DNA from: CAZISM01 sp964541895
Lineage (GTDB): Bacteria; Zhuqueibacterota; Zhuqueibacteria; Residuimicrobiales; Residuimicrobiaceae
DNA: 46,735 nucleotides
NCBI GenBank assembly: GCA_964541895.1
Contig: CAZISM010000033.1
Span: 1-46,735 of the forward strand
Reading direction: 5' to 3'
Part shown: piece by piece, positions 35,467 to 44,760 of the stretch
How positions within the stretch are numbered: the stretch's first letter is position 1
Layout: each line of letters opens with the position of its first letter
Notes under the pieces: generated by a model
Databases searched by the model: none
What the model was told of the DNA's origin: nothing
The model's input: only the letters and a program-made list of their open reading frames with translations
Translations under genes and position numbers: made by a program

Positions 35467-37002
35467 TCAGACGGATAATTTTTTCACAAAGGCGGGATTG
35501 TAGCGGCCCTGTTCCTTAAAACCGTCCCAGTCATCCCGCATCGGGCTGTAGCGCGGGTAACTGTCAAAAATCTCGTCAGCGTCCATGCGCGGATCGCCCT
35601 GGCTGCGCAACTCTGCTTCCAGCCGGACACGCAGCTGCCTGCCGATGGTTTCATAGTCCGACAGGCCGGCAAGATTGGTCAGACAGGCTGGATCCTTTTG
35701 CACGTCATACAGCTCCTCGCTCGGCCGCAGGCCGCAGGCGGCATTGAAAAGAACGGCGTTTGCTTCATCCTGGCGGTGCTGCAACAGGTACTCTTTGCTG
35801 GGCGAACCATCGATATCATAGAATCCTTCCGGATCGCCGGCCGGCCAACGCTCGGATTTCAGATTCCAGATATATAAATACGGCCCTGACCGAATCGCCC
35901 GGCTCGGATAGCCCACATTGTCAGGTCGCGCATGGGTGTGCCGTTCACGGCCAAAGAGTACGTGCTCGCGAAAAGGGATCTTGTTATCGCCGGTGAGCCA
36001 TGGCCAGACGCTGCGACCGGTCATCGCCGCCGGCGCCGATACCCCGGCAGCATCCAGCAGCGTGGGTGCCAGATCGACAAAACTGATCAATTCGTCCATA
36101 CGCGTGCCAGCGGCAATAGCCGACGGATAGCGAATCGCCATGGGCAGGTGCACTCCGTATTCATAGAGATTGGCCTTGGCATGCGGAAAGGCCATGCCGT
36201 TGTCAGAGGTGACGAGAATCAGGGTATTATCCAGCTCGTTGCTCTGTTCCAGAACCGCTATCATTCCAGCCAGCTGCTGATCGAACCATTCGATTTCCAG
36301 CAGATAATCGAGGAGGTCGCTGCGGACCGTGTCGCAATCGGGCAAAAAAGAAGGCACAGCAACATCAGCGAGCGCTTTGCCGGCGCGCAGCCCGGATCCC
36401 TGCTCGTATGCGCGATGCGGTTCCTGGCAGCCGAACCAGAAACAGAACGGTTTGGCGTGATCCCTGTCTGCCAGGAACATTTCCAAATTGGCCACATAAT
36501 CTGTTTTGGCCATGCCGGTCGTTGGCGTCGACGGCCGGGTAACTTTGTTATACTCCTGACCGCAGGGATTTCGCTTCCGGCCGCTGACCTTCCAGTCGCC
36601 GGGCCCCCACCCTTTGCCGGTATAGCCGACCTTGTAACCGGCCGTTTCGAGCAGATCCGGATAGACCTGCAGCTCGAGCGGGAAACTGCTGGCGTGTGTG
36701 CCGGCTTCGCGGTTCTGCCAGATATAGCGGCCGGTCAGCAAACTGGCCCGGTTGGGGCTGCATTGCGGAGCTACTGCATATGTTTGTGTGCAGAGCGCGC
36801 CTTCCGCAGCGATGCGATCAAACGCAGGTGTCTGCACCGCCCTGCAGCCGAAAGCGCCGGTATGCAGCCAGGATTGATCGTCGCTGATAGCCACGAGAAT
36901 GTTGGGCCGTCTGATTGGTCTGCGACATCCACCCGTCAGCGCCACGAATCCGGCCATGCCGGCCGCTTGCCTGATAAAAGTTCTTCTGCTCTGGAAAGGC
37001 AT
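35467..37002 (-). CDS. Exported S1-family sulfatase
   Basis: 511 residues, AGGAGGG ribosome site. The N-terminus is a twin-arginine signal (SRRTFIRQAAG, 5-15), with Cys26 as a possible lipid site. The sulfatase core opens with RRPNILVAISDDQS; Asp41 and Asp42 are metal ligands. The nucleophile motif is CSPNRASLLTGR with Cys81, the residue converted to formylglycine, in CxPxR form (Asn where Ser is commonest). TSDNG and later His/Lys residues complete the alkaline-phosphatase-like fold. It would remove sulfate esters from glycans outside the cytoplasm. It follows the PhoD-like gene by 21 bp and is the last gene before the lacI control region. A Tat signal with a formylglycine site implies maturation in the cytoplasm before export. 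The exact sulfated sugar is unknown. Confidence 0.93.
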   Translation of the reverse strand: MPFQSRRTFIRQAAGMAGFVALTGGCRRPIRRPNILVAISDDQSWLHTGAFGCRAVQTPAFDRIAAEGALCTQTYAVAPQCSPNRASLLTGRYIWQNREAGTHASSFPLELQVYPDLLETAGYKVGYTGKGWGPGDWKVSGRKRNPCGQEYNKVTRPSTPTTGMAKTDYVANLEMFLADRDHAKPFCFWFGCQEPHRAYEQGSGLRAGKALADVAVPSFLPDCDTVRSDLLDYLLEIEWFDQQLAGMIAVLEQSNELDNTLILVTSDNGMAFPHAKANLYEYGVHLPMAIRYPSAIAAGTRMDELISFVDLAPTLLDAAGVSAPAAMTGRSVWPWLTGDNKIPFREHVLFGRERHTHARPDNVGYPSRAIRSGPYLYIWNLKSERWPAGDPEGFYDIDGSPSKEYLLQHRQDEANAVLFNAACGLRPSEELYDVQKDPACLTNLAGLSDYETIGRQLRVRLEAELRSQGDPRMDADEIFDSYPRYSPMRDDWDGFKEQGRYNPAFVKKLSV

Positions 37003-37023
37003 GCATCCCTCCTGTTCTGCGAA

Positions 37024-38538
37024 TCAGAGAGCCGGCGGGGTCAATTGGCCGCGGCTCAGCGACAGTTCATAGAGCACCTGGCCGTTCTCATTAATCAACC
37101 GGAACGTCACGCGCGGATCAGCAACCGTGGTATCAAAGGTGAATTCGCCGAACACATAGACATCGGCAACGCCGTACAGCTGCGTAGGCCAGCCCGGGTC
37201 CGACACTGGCGGCCCGGAGCGGCCGCCCAAACCGGCCACCTCAAACTCGTAGAATTCGAATCCGGATGGACGCGGCAGCCGAAATCCGCGGGCGCCATGG
37301 CGGTCGCCGGAAATAAGCAGAACGCCGGCGATCCGTTTTTTCTCAATCAGGTTGAACAGCCGTTCACGGCCCTGCGGGTCCCAGCGTCCCCACGAATCCT
37401 TGCCGCTGGAAACATAATCGCTCCACATGGTGCCGGAAGAAAGGATAATAAATGGCCCCTTGCAGTCGAGCAGCTGCTTCTCGAGCCATTGCATCTGTTC
37501 ATCGCCCAGGAACGAACCGTCCCGGTTTGCGCGGAAAAACCTCTCATCGATCATGATGATATCGCAAGGTCCAATGCGGGTGCGAAAAAATACGCCGCCG
37601 CGCTCGTCACCGAATCCATACGAGGGATTGTTCCATGATCGGGTAAAAACCTGCCGCACCTTCGCCCGGTCCTGCGCTGTGAATCCGGCCGGTATGCCGG
37701 CCTTGTCATTGGCAAAATAGTCGTGGTCGTCCCAGGTGGCATATACCGGAACCGATGCGACCAGATGTTTCCAGGCAGGAAAAAAATCCCGCAACAGATA
37801 GTCGGCGCGATGCAGACCAAGATGATTGTTGCGATCCTGCACCGCCATATCGCCGTTCAGCAGCATGGCGGCCGGCTCGCGCCGGAGAATCTGCTCGACC
37901 TGTTTCTCATTGCCGAGACCCCAGCGATGAAAACAGCTGCCGAAAACAATACGCCATTGATCAAGCTGTGTGTTCGCCGCCGGAGTCGTGATCACAGCGC
38001 CTGGCGGCAGAGGAATGGCGCGGCCGTCGACCAGCACGCGATAAGGATAGCGCCTGTCCGGTTCGAGACCGGTAATTTTTACCACAGCAGAGAGATCACT
38101 CTTTTTGCTGCTTTTCACCGGTCCGTAGTGCTTTTCTCCCATGTGCGTCTGCACCCGCACCTCCACGCTGGCGGGTGCCAGGGTGCGCAGCCAGAGCGTG
38201 GCGCCATGGGAATGTATGTTTCCCAGCATGGGGCCGCCGAGATGAAGGACCTTGTTTTGTGAGCAGAGTCTTTGTACCGTGGTGTCTCGTGACACATCCA
38301 GGAATGTGGCATCGGGGTTTGCGGCCAACACGCTGTACGCCGCCGCATACAGCTCCTGGACCGCTCCTGGTTGTTGTCCCCAGCGGTTGAGCAGGTCCAG
38401 ATTGGACTCCTGCCGGGCTGGTTTGCCCTTTGGTTCCTGGGCAGCCGCCTCAATCATTCCAGTCTGCAGCAAGAAGGATGCGAGCATGAAAGCGCTGAAA
38501 ATGGTGCCGGACAAATTCCACTTTGATGTGAACGACAT
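37024..38538 (-). CDS. PhoD-like metallophosphatase, secreted
   Basis: 504 residues with a hydrophobic signal (about 12-33) and GGAGG upstream. An N-terminal Fn3-like PhoD domain (~98-187) precedes the metallophosphatase core: FGSCFHR (199-205), LLNGDMAVQD (227-235), ATWDDHDYFAN (267-277) and ISGDRHGA (409-416), which hold the metal ligands. PhoD-family enzymes hydrolyse phosphomono- or diesters using Ca/Fe. No twin-arginine motif is visible, unlike classical PhoD. Residues ~40-95 are a helical segment not usual for the family. It is coupled to the sulfatase gene by a 21-bp gap, so phosphate and sulfate may be removed from the same polymer. That link is inference. Confidence 0.9.
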   Translation of the reverse strand: MSFTSKWNLSGTIFSAFMLASFLLQTGMIEAAAQEPKGKPARQESNLDLLNRWGQQPGAVQELYAAAYSVLAANPDATFLDVSRDTTVQRLCSQNKVLHLGGPMLGNIHSHGATLWLRTLAPASVEVRVQTHMGEKHYGPVKSSKKSDLSAVVKITGLEPDRRYPYRVLVDGRAIPLPPGAVITTPAANTQLDQWRIVFGSCFHRWGLGNEKQVEQILRREPAAMLLNGDMAVQDRNNHLGLHRADYLLRDFFPAWKHLVASVPVYATWDDHDYFANDKAGIPAGFTAQDRAKVRQVFTRSWNNPSYGFGDERGGVFFRTRIGPCDIIMIDERFFRANRDGSFLGDEQMQWLEKQLLDCKGPFIILSSGTMWSDYVSSGKDSWGRWDPQGRERLFNLIEKKRIAGVLLISGDRHGARGFRLPRPSGFEFYEFEVAGLGGRSGPPVSDPGWPTQLYGVADVYVFGEFTFDTTVADPRVTFRLINENGQVLYELSLSRGQLTPPAL

Positions 38539-38689
38539 AGCAACTAGTACCTCCTTGAAGACATAACAAGCCCCAGGCAGGCGTGCTCAGATCAGCCACC
38601 GTGGGGTGAGACGCGCTGAACACCAGGCCGTCTCGCAGCCCGGCATTTTATCATGCGGCCGTCTTTGCCATCAGCGCTGACCACATTGG

Positions 38690-40147
38690 CTACTTGTTGC
38701 CGGCAAAAGTCCCTTTCGGCTGTTTCGGTTTGAAATCGCCGAACGGCAATGTCTCTGGGACCACCGTAACTCCGGTTGTCAGTTTGAACGGAACCTTGCC
38801 GAAACCGGGATAGGTCAATTCCACAAAAAACGCCCGCCAGCCCTGCGTCGGTCGCTCGACAGTGATGCGGTACGAGCCGTTGCCGGTCATCGCCACATCC
38901 GTGGAGGTCCAGGCTTTGCCCAGCACATTGACGCGGAAATCGCGGCTGCTGTCGTTATAGGCCTGCCAGAGCTTGATGTGTTGCGGTTGCGGGCCAGGTT
39001 TGGTCTGAATGATCAGGCTGCCGTTCTCCACGCGCCAGTCAAAATCGGGTCGCGGTTTGTCGGTGACAATGCTTTGAAAAAAGGCCGCCAGCGTTTCCGG
39101 AGCATCGGTTTTGTCCAGAGAATGGCCGGTGTTGGGCACATAGCGGATATGTTTTTCGCCGACCAGGTCTTTCCAGTAGAATTGCCAGGAATCGGGCAGG
39201 AAAAATTCGTCGCCGGAGGCGTTGATCAGCATTTTCGGCATCCGCAGCCGCAGGCGATAGGAATAGGGATCGACATTTTTCAACAGCCGGTCGAACTCGC
39301 GCGAGCCCATCCACTCCATGATGCCTTCGTGCACATAGTCATCGATGGCCGCCGACCATTGTCCATACGCCCGCCAATGGTGTTTGAAGGACTCTTCCAG
39401 GTTCAGCAGGTCAATGACAATGGGCGCCATGGCGATGACACGCTCATCCGCTATGGCTGTGGCCCAGGTGGTCCAGCCGCGCTTGGAACCGCCGGCGGTG
39501 ACAAACGTGGCAACCGGATGTTTGAGTTCCGTTCGCGAATAATCGCTGATGGCGTCCATGGCGCGGATGGCGGCGCGCGTCATCGGCAGCCGGGCCAACC
39601 AGCGCACCTGGTCATCGCCTCCGCCCGCTTCAAGGAATTTACGCCAGCCGTAGGCGATGAGCTCATCCTCCGAGCGTGCGCCATAGGCGTCGTTGACAAA
39701 AAGGAGCGGCTGATTGGGCACGTTGTGCACCTGCGCCACAATACGTCCGGTGGCCACGGCGATCTGGCGCAGCGACGCGCTCGCGTCCTTGGGCTCCGCG
39801 GCTTCCCGCTTGCCGCCTCCGATCATGAGCATGGCGGTGGAACCATCGGCCAGGGAATCCGGAACCACGATATGAACCCAATGCCACCAGGTTGGATCCT
39901 GAACCTCTTTTTCCGTCAACCAGGTGCCGGAAATCATGCGCAAAACATGCGTGGTATATCCTTTGCCTGGAAACGTCTTGTACAGCTTGTAGCTGTATTC
40001 GGATTTGGTGGCTGTTGCATAATCCTTGATGGGATTGAATGACGGACTGAGCGTTGATTCTGGTCTATGCGCACACCCGGCGAAAGTCAGGATGTGCAAA
40101 ACAACCAACAGTACCATCACCGGCTGTAAACGGTTTGTGATCTTCAC
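38690..40147 (-). CDS. PhoPQ-activated pathogenicity-related family alpha/beta hydrolase, probable lipoprotein
   Basis: 485 residues. The start is GTG at 40147, with AAGGAG five bases upstream. The signal ends at Cys25 (FAGC), a near-canonical lipobox. The chain matches the PhoPQ-activated pathogenicity-related (PqaA) family: TWWHWVHIVVPD (86-97), LMIGGG, TAGGSKRGWTTW with the likely nucleophile Ser221, INASGDEFFLPDS supplying an Asp, and PNTGHSLD supplying the His of a triad. The biochemical function of the family is poorly known; Salmonella PqaA is linked to antimicrobial-peptide resistance. Here it stands between an oxidoreductase and phosphatase/sulfatase genes, so an esterase or deacylase role in glycan processing is possible. 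Confidence 0.9.
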   Translation of the reverse strand: MKITNRLQPVMVLLVVLHILTFAGCAHRPESTLSPSFNPIKDYATATKSEYSYKLYKTFPGKGYTTHVLRMISGTWLTEKEVQDPTWWHWVHIVVPDSLADGSTAMLMIGGGKREAAEPKDASASLRQIAVATGRIVAQVHNVPNQPLLFVNDAYGARSEDELIAYGWRKFLEAGGGDDQVRWLARLPMTRAAIRAMDAISDYSRTELKHPVATFVTAGGSKRGWTTWATAIADERVIAMAPIVIDLLNLEESFKHHWRAYGQWSAAIDDYVHEGIMEWMGSREFDRLLKNVDPYSYRLRLRMPKMLINASGDEFFLPDSWQFYWKDLVGEKHIRYVPNTGHSLDKTDAPETLAAFFQSIVTDKPRPDFDWRVENGSLIIQTKPGPQPQHIKLWQAYNDSSRDFRVNVLGKAWTSTDVAMTGNGSYRITVERPTQGWRAFFVELTYPGFGKVPFKLTTGVTVVPETLPFGDFKPKQPKGTFAGNK

Positions 40148-40222
40148 AGGGTCTCCTTGATCCTTGCTACCTTTTTAGTTGAACGGCATGAGCAATACTT
40201 GCAGGGGTTGACTCCCAATTCG

Positions 40223-41545
40223 CTATAAATGCCAGGGGCTGCGCATGGCGCGGGACAGATGTCGATTGGCGCGTTCATTGTTAATGAACTGCTCCTTCTC
40301 TGAATCCCAATAGAGTAATTCGCCCAGCAGCATGGCAATATGGCCGAGATGGCAGACCGTTGCGGAACGGTGGCCTACCTCGGCCGGATAATAGGTCGTT
40401 GTCCGACTTTTGACACAATCGAGAAAATTACGTTCCGGTCCTTCCGGACAGGTATAAAGATGATGATCATCAGGACGTATGGGGATGCGCAGCAGACTGG
40501 CCGGAGTAGCGGTAATGTCGCGGCCTTTATAGCCCGCATACCGCGCCGTAATCTCGCCTTCAGATCCGATATAGCGGATTCCGCCGGACCATTCAGGATG
40601 GCGATCATCACAAACCAATCGCACGCCGTTATCGTATTCGTATTCTACTTTAAAATCCACCGCCGTATCGAACAGGCCTTCGGTCAGGAAACGGCCGGTC
40701 GCTTGCACGGACACCGGGCCGCTGTATTCCCGATTCACCGCCCATTGCGCCTGATCCAAAAGATGGCCACCCCAATCGGCCAGCATACCGACCGAATAAT
40801 CTAAAATCCAGCGATAATTAAAATGGACGCGATCGACCGTGTAGGGCGCAGCAGGAGCCGGTCCAAGCCACATCTCATAGTCCAACTCTTTCGGCGCCGG
40901 CATAGGCTGCGGATCGCCCGGAAAAACCGGGTTGCGCGGCAGGTATACATCCATTTCCTTCAACTCACCGATGTAGCCGTTTCGCACCAGTTCTGCAGCG
41001 CGATGAAAATTATAGGTGCCACGGAATTCGCTGCCGGTTTGAAATATCCTGCTGAAACGAGCCGTTTCGTCACTCAATACCCGCCCTTCGGCCACAGTCC
41101 GCGACAGCGGCTTTTCGCAATAGACATCCTTGCCATGGCGAATGGCCCACAGGGAGGCCAGGACGTGCCAATGATCCGGCGTAGAGACGATGACCGCATC
41201 TATGTCATCACGTATTACCAGCTCGCGCAGGTCCCTGGTAAGGAACAGACCGTTGCCGCGACCTTTGCCTTTGTCGGCATATGTGTCACGCACCAGCTGT
41301 TCCGCCTCATGCAAGTGACGGGCGTCCACATCGCACAAGGCAACGACTTGTGTATCGGCATGTCCGATAAAGGATTTTAAATTCATGTTGATGCCGTGAC
41401 TGCCCAGACCGATGAAACCCAGCGTTATGCGTTCGTTCGCCGGCACGGTTGCGGCTCTGGATATTTTGCCACCCCAGGGCACGCAGCAGAGAGCCGCGGA
41501 GGTATGGCCCAGAGTTCGCAAAAAAGCTCGCCGTGATGTAGACAT
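40223..41545 (-). CDS. Tat-exported Gfo/Idh/MocA-family oxidoreductase
   Basis: 440 residues from the ATG at 41545, chosen because GGAGGAG lies directly upstream and the protein then begins with a twin-arginine signal (SRRAFLRTLG, 4-13). The Rossmann motif is GFIGLGSHG (43-51) and the EKP motif is at 144-146. The C-terminal alpha/beta domain carries DWGGHLLDQAQWA. Members oxidise or reduce sugars with NAD(P); some exported ones (GH109) use bound NAD to hydrolyse alpha-N-acetylgalactosamine. Either role would fit a glycan cluster and sequence alone does not decide. It is 28 bp after the sialidase-like gene and 75 bp before the PqaA-like gene. Confidence 0.92.
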   Translation of the reverse strand: MSTSRRAFLRTLGHTSAALCCVPWGGKISRAATVPANERITLGFIGLGSHGINMNLKSFIGHADTQVVALCDVDARHLHEAEQLVRDTYADKGKGRGNGLFLTRDLRELVIRDDIDAVIVSTPDHWHVLASLWAIRHGKDVYCEKPLSRTVAEGRVLSDETARFSRIFQTGSEFRGTYNFHRAAELVRNGYIGELKEMDVYLPRNPVFPGDPQPMPAPKELDYEMWLGPAPAAPYTVDRVHFNYRWILDYSVGMLADWGGHLLDQAQWAVNREYSGPVSVQATGRFLTEGLFDTAVDFKVEYEYDNGVRLVCDDRHPEWSGGIRYIGSEGEITARYAGYKGRDITATPASLLRIPIRPDDHHLYTCPEGPERNFLDCVKSRTTTYYPAEVGHRSATVCHLGHIAMLLGELLYWDSEKEQFINNERANRHLSRAMRSPWHL

Positions 41546-41573
41546 CTCCTCCTCCACTTCAAAACTACGGTTG

Positions 41574-42593
41574 TCACCAGACAGACGGATCCAGGATAAC
41601 ATGCTTGATCGTCTCGCGTCGATAGGTATAGGTGGCGTGCAGCATGCCGTCCGTGCTTTGAATGATAGCCGGATATGAAAATTCGCCGGCCGTTTCATTT
41701 TCCAGCATGACTTTGTCCTTCCAGACCAAGCCGTCACCGGAGACGGCTACATTCAATTTGTGACGACCCTTTTTCAGAGGATTGTAGATCAGAGCAAAAC
41801 GTCCATCCTTCATGGTGACGGCATCGATGCCGGAGTTGGGATTGTCCACCGTGGTGGTTTGCAACGGGCTCCAGCTTCGGCCCTGGTCAGTGGACCAGGT
41901 CTGCAGGATCAGCCCCGCCTTTTGGGCGCGGCAAAGAGCCTGGAGACGGCCGTCGCCATGCTGCAAAATCGCCGGTTGAATGGCAGGGTCGTTGATGCCG
42001 TCGTTGATGGGGCCGATGGTTTGCCAGCTTTTGCCCTGGTCGCCGGATAACTCAAAATGGACGCGCCATTCCTGATGCTCGCTGCTGGATGGGCAGAGCA
42101 TGCTGCCGTCGGCCAGAGTGACCGGTTTGTTTTTCACCGGGCCGATGCCGCCGGCGGGAAGTGTGGCACGATCGCGCCAGGTTACGCCGTCGTCGTGTGA
42201 AAAGATCATTTCTCCCCACCAGGTGTCCGGATCAGCTCCCACTTTGAAAAACAGCACCAGGGGACCGGAAGGGATCTGATAGAGGACTGGATTCCAGCAC
42301 GGCCAGCGCCGGCCCAGGGTCCACTGTCCGTCAGCCACCAACACCGGCTTGCTCCAGCGAGTCTTGACATAACGGGCGAACCAGATACCCACATCGGCAT
42401 TACCCTCTTTTGTGCCGCCAAACCAGGCGGCGCACATAGTCCCCTGGCTGGTCTGCACGACCGTGGAGGCGTGGCATTCAGGGGTCGGCCGGTCGGACAA
42501 GGGATAAATAAAACCATCCGACACCACGCCCCTGCGATCGCCGGCAATAGCAGCAGCGACAAAGATGAAAAATAAAACATTTACGATGCGCAT
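41574..42593 (-). CDS. Secreted sialidase-like BNR/Asp-box beta-propeller protein
   Basis: 339 residues, signal peptide to about AIAG (18), ribosome site GAGGAG. Three Asp boxes are visible: SHDDGVTW (132-139), SGDQGKSW (183-190) and STDQGRSW (234-241). Conserved blocks ECHASTVV, AAWFGGTKEGNADVGIW and PCWNPVLYQ place it in the BNR_2 sialidase-like group. Classical GH33 signatures such as an early RIP motif are not evident, so calling it a sialidase would go too far. Related proteins in polysaccharide loci have other exo-glycosidase activities. It is immediately upstream of the Gfo/Idh gene and probably co-transcribed. Confidence 0.85.
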   Translation of the reverse strand: MRIVNVLFFIFVAAAIAGDRRGVVSDGFIYPLSDRPTPECHASTVVQTSQGTMCAAWFGGTKEGNADVGIWFARYVKTRWSKPVLVADGQWTLGRRWPCWNPVLYQIPSGPLVLFFKVGADPDTWWGEMIFSHDDGVTWRDRATLPAGGIGPVKNKPVTLADGSMLCPSSSEHQEWRVHFELSGDQGKSWQTIGPINDGINDPAIQPAILQHGDGRLQALCRAQKAGLILQTWSTDQGRSWSPLQTTTVDNPNSGIDAVTMKDGRFALIYNPLKKGRHKLNVAVSGDGLVWKDKVMLENETAGEFSYPAIIQSTDGMLHATYTYRRETIKHVILDPSVW

Positions 42594-42718
42594 AACAGGC
42601 TCCTCAAGAATGGTTAATGGTGCAGGGGAAGCGTTTTACCGCCCGGTTCACAAACCGCAGACAGCGCCATTGAATCCCCGTCAAGGTCAGCGATCGCAAC
42701 GGCCGATGCTTGTCGCTC

Positions 42719-43777
42719 TCAGCCGCTGAAAAAGACCGACCACACCCAATCCACCAACAAGTGGACCAGCGCGGCCGCGGTTACCTTGCGTGTTTTGATA
42801 AAGGTCCAGCCATAAGCGACGCCGGCCAGGCCGGCCAACACGACATAAACCCAGGGAAAGTGCCACACGCCCAAGGGTCCCAGCGGAATGTTGATAAAGG
42901 GCGGATTGTGGTTATTGGCGTGGGCGAGCCCGAAAATAATCGAAGCCGCCACCAGGGCTTTGCGCTGGCCATCCGGTTCTTTCTGCCAGGTCATCTCCAG
43001 GGCATTCTGAATGATGCCGCGAAAAAGAATCTCTTCCGGCAGAGCAATAAAAAAACCGATGGCCAAAAATCGGCCTGCCATGTCCAGCAAGCCGGGCACA
43101 TGATGAGATACTTTAATAAACTGGGTGGGCATGCCCAGGATCAGAGCGGGGATCAGAAACAGGACGCAGTACTGGATCGCCAGCTGCACCTCTTTGAATT
43201 TCAGGCGATAGCTCAGGCCGACGTTGGGCAACTCGCGCAGCACGATATAAAAATAGATCAGCATCAGCAGACCGACCAGTTCGAACACGCTGACAAGGCC
43301 CTGGCGCGGCGGCAGCGAAGCGGCCGCGAGCACGCCCAATTCAATGGGCAGCCATAGCAGCAGCACGACCACGCCATCCAGAACACCGAACGGCTTGTTC
43401 TGTTTTTGTGCGGCTATAAACACCAGCACCGGCAGCAGCACATAAAAGCTGGAAAGCAGCAATAGTTTGGCGGTAAACAGTCCGGCCAGAAGGATGTAGA
43501 GCAGGGCGACGACATAGATGGCCAGCGGTACATACCACCACACCCTGGCCCGTCCCTGTATCATTGTGCGAATGACTTTGAGCAAGGTCGGATTAGCCGA
43601 CAAGATATATGGGCCCAGCAACAGAACCAGCACCACAAAACTGAGCAGTAACAGCGCGCTGCTGATAGAGATAGTGATGAATCGAAAGCCGATGATGACC
43701 ATGACCATGGCCAGCAGAATGAGCCCCAGCAGCAGATCACGGCGCAGCGGTTCACGTTGATGGTCGCGCACTTTCAT
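42719..43777 (-). CDS. CPBP-family intramembrane metalloprotease
   Basis: 352 residues, ribosome site GAGGAT. About eight membrane segments. The three family motifs are present: PEEILFRG (Glu248, Glu249, Arg253), FGLAHANNH (His286) and HLLVDW (His339, Asp343). CPBP/CAAX-type proteases cut peptides inside the membrane; bacterial members are linked to bacteriocin immunity or protein maturation. It is the most upstream gene of the continuous minus-strand run, with 125 bp to the sialidase-like gene, so it may be a separate unit. Its target is unknown. Confidence 0.93.
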   Translation of the reverse strand: MKVRDHQREPLRRDLLLGLILLAMVMVIIGFRFITISISSALLLLSFVVLVLLLGPYILSANPTLLKVIRTMIQGRARVWWYVPLAIYVVALLYILLAGLFTAKLLLLSSFYVLLPVLVFIAAQKQNKPFGVLDGVVVLLLWLPIELGVLAAASLPPRQGLVSVFELVGLLMLIYFYIVLRELPNVGLSYRLKFKEVQLAIQYCVLFLIPALILGMPTQFIKVSHHVPGLLDMAGRFLAIGFFIALPEEILFRGIIQNALEMTWQKEPDGQRKALVAASIIFGLAHANNHNPPFINIPLGPLGVWHFPWVYVVLAGLAGVAYGWTFIKTRKVTAAALVHLLVDWVWSVFFSG

Positions 43778-44284
43778 AAGGAATCCTCACGATAATTTCA
43801 TATTCTTTAAATATCGCAAGATTTCCGGAAAAGTCAAACAAAAAGCTGGCTGGCGGGGGTAGTGTCGGACGGGTTAGTTCGTGCAGACCATAAAGCCCTG
43901 CGCGTACGGTGTCGGTCGCAAGAATCGGTTCAGGAGGTCAGCGGAGGCAAAGCCGTTGTTAACAGCGGTGTCATGGGAAGGAACGCGTCGCTTGCCGTGA
44001 AAGAAAAGATCGTTCGAATTTCAGGTCAAAGAANNNNNNNNNNNNNNNNNNNNNNNNNNNNNNNNNNNNNNNNNNNNNNNNNNNNNNNNNNNNNNNNNNN
44101 NNNNNNNNNNNNNNNNNNNNNNNNNNNNNNNNNCAGGCAACAGTGCATCCTTTGCACGTCTCACACATCTAATAAAAAAACAGCACACGCTACGCCAGGA
44201 CCGGCACGGAGAAAACAGCAGCTGCCGCTTCTCCCGGCGATGACAGTGCAAAGCTTGCAAACAACCTTTCCTTACGGTGGTGCC
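43778..44284. other. Gene-free region containing a scaffold gap
   Basis: No gene supported on either side of the 100-N gap. The left part (43778-44033) starts with an AT-rich stretch upstream of the CPBP gene that probably holds its promoter. The right part (44134-44284) leads into the DUF302 gene. Any gene hidden in the gap cannot be judged. Confidence 0.6.
44034..44133. other. Assembly gap (100 N)
   Basis: Exactly 100 unknown bases, the conventional placeholder for a scaffold join of unknown size. The order and orientation of 44134-46735 relative to the rest is therefore a scaffolding claim. Confidence 0.99.
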
Positions 44285-44671
44285 ATGTCCTATTATTTCT
44301 CTAAAACAATCAACAGCTCATTCGAAGAGGCCCTGAGCCATGTGACGGATGTCTTGAAAAAAGAAGGTTTTGGCATTATAACTGAAATTGACGTCAAAGC
44401 AACAATGAAAAACAAACTCGACGTGGATTTTCGCAACTATAGAATCCTCGGCGCCTGCAACCCGCATTTTGCGCATAAAGCTCTGACCCTGGAGGACAAA
44501 ATAGGCACCATGTTGCCCTGTAATGTGATCGTTCAGGAGCTTGAACCGGGCCGTATCGAAGTCGCCGCTGTGGATCCTATGGCGTCCATGCAAGCGGTGG
44601 AGAATCCCAGTCTGGGCCAGGTGGCCATTGAGGTGCAAGGCAAAATGAAAAAGGTCGTTGACCTGGTATAG
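44285..44671 (+). CDS. DUF302 domain protein
   Basis: 128 residues from the ATG at 44285; the start MSYYFSKTINSSFEEA is typical of the family. The hallmark GACNPHFAHKALTLE (56-70) and IGTMLPCNVIV (73-83) are both present, so this is a complete single-domain DUF302 protein without signal peptide. The function is unknown; the fold is a small alpha/beta unit often found near thiol, metal or stress genes. A longer in-frame reading runs back into the gap and was rejected. It converges on the FGE-like gene across a terminator. Confidence 0.93.
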   Translation: MSYYFSKTINSSFEEALSHVTDVLKKEGFGIITEIDVKATMKNKLDVDFRNYRILGACNPHFAHKALTLEDKIGTMLPCNVIVQELEPGRIEVAAVDPMASMQAVENPSLGQVAIEVQGKMKKVVDLV

Positions 44672-44697
44672 CGCGGCCATACAGCACTCCCTGCGGC

Positions 44698-44736
44698 AAA
44701 AAAAGAGCCTCACCTGTTCAAGAACAGATGAGGCTC
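44698..44736 (-). terminator. Intrinsic terminator of the FGE-like gene
   Basis: Arms GAGCCTCACCTGTTC (44705-44719) and GAACAGATGAGGCTC (44722-44736) pair at 14 of 15 positions. Read on the minus strand the stem is followed by seven T (44698-44704), a textbook intrinsic terminator 25 bases after the stop of the gene at 44761-45588. The plus-strand side has no U-tract, though the hairpin may still mark the end of the DUF302 transcript. Confidence 0.88.
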
Positions 44737-44760
44737 GTTGCCTGTTGATGTCTCGCGCCA

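Noticed and set aside
35932..37638. 568-codon plus-strand frame
   Set aside because: Antisense to the sulfatase and PhoD-like genes, whose catalytic motifs are intact.
38539..38689. Inverted pieces (GAGACG/CGTCTC and others) between PhoD-like and PqaA-like genes
   Set aside because: Short stems with long loops and no U-tract; not distinguishable from chance.
41546..41737. 64-codon N-terminal extension of the Gfo/Idh gene
   Set aside because: It overlaps the sialidase-like gene, and the internal ATG at 41545 begins a perfect Tat signal with GGAGGAG before it.
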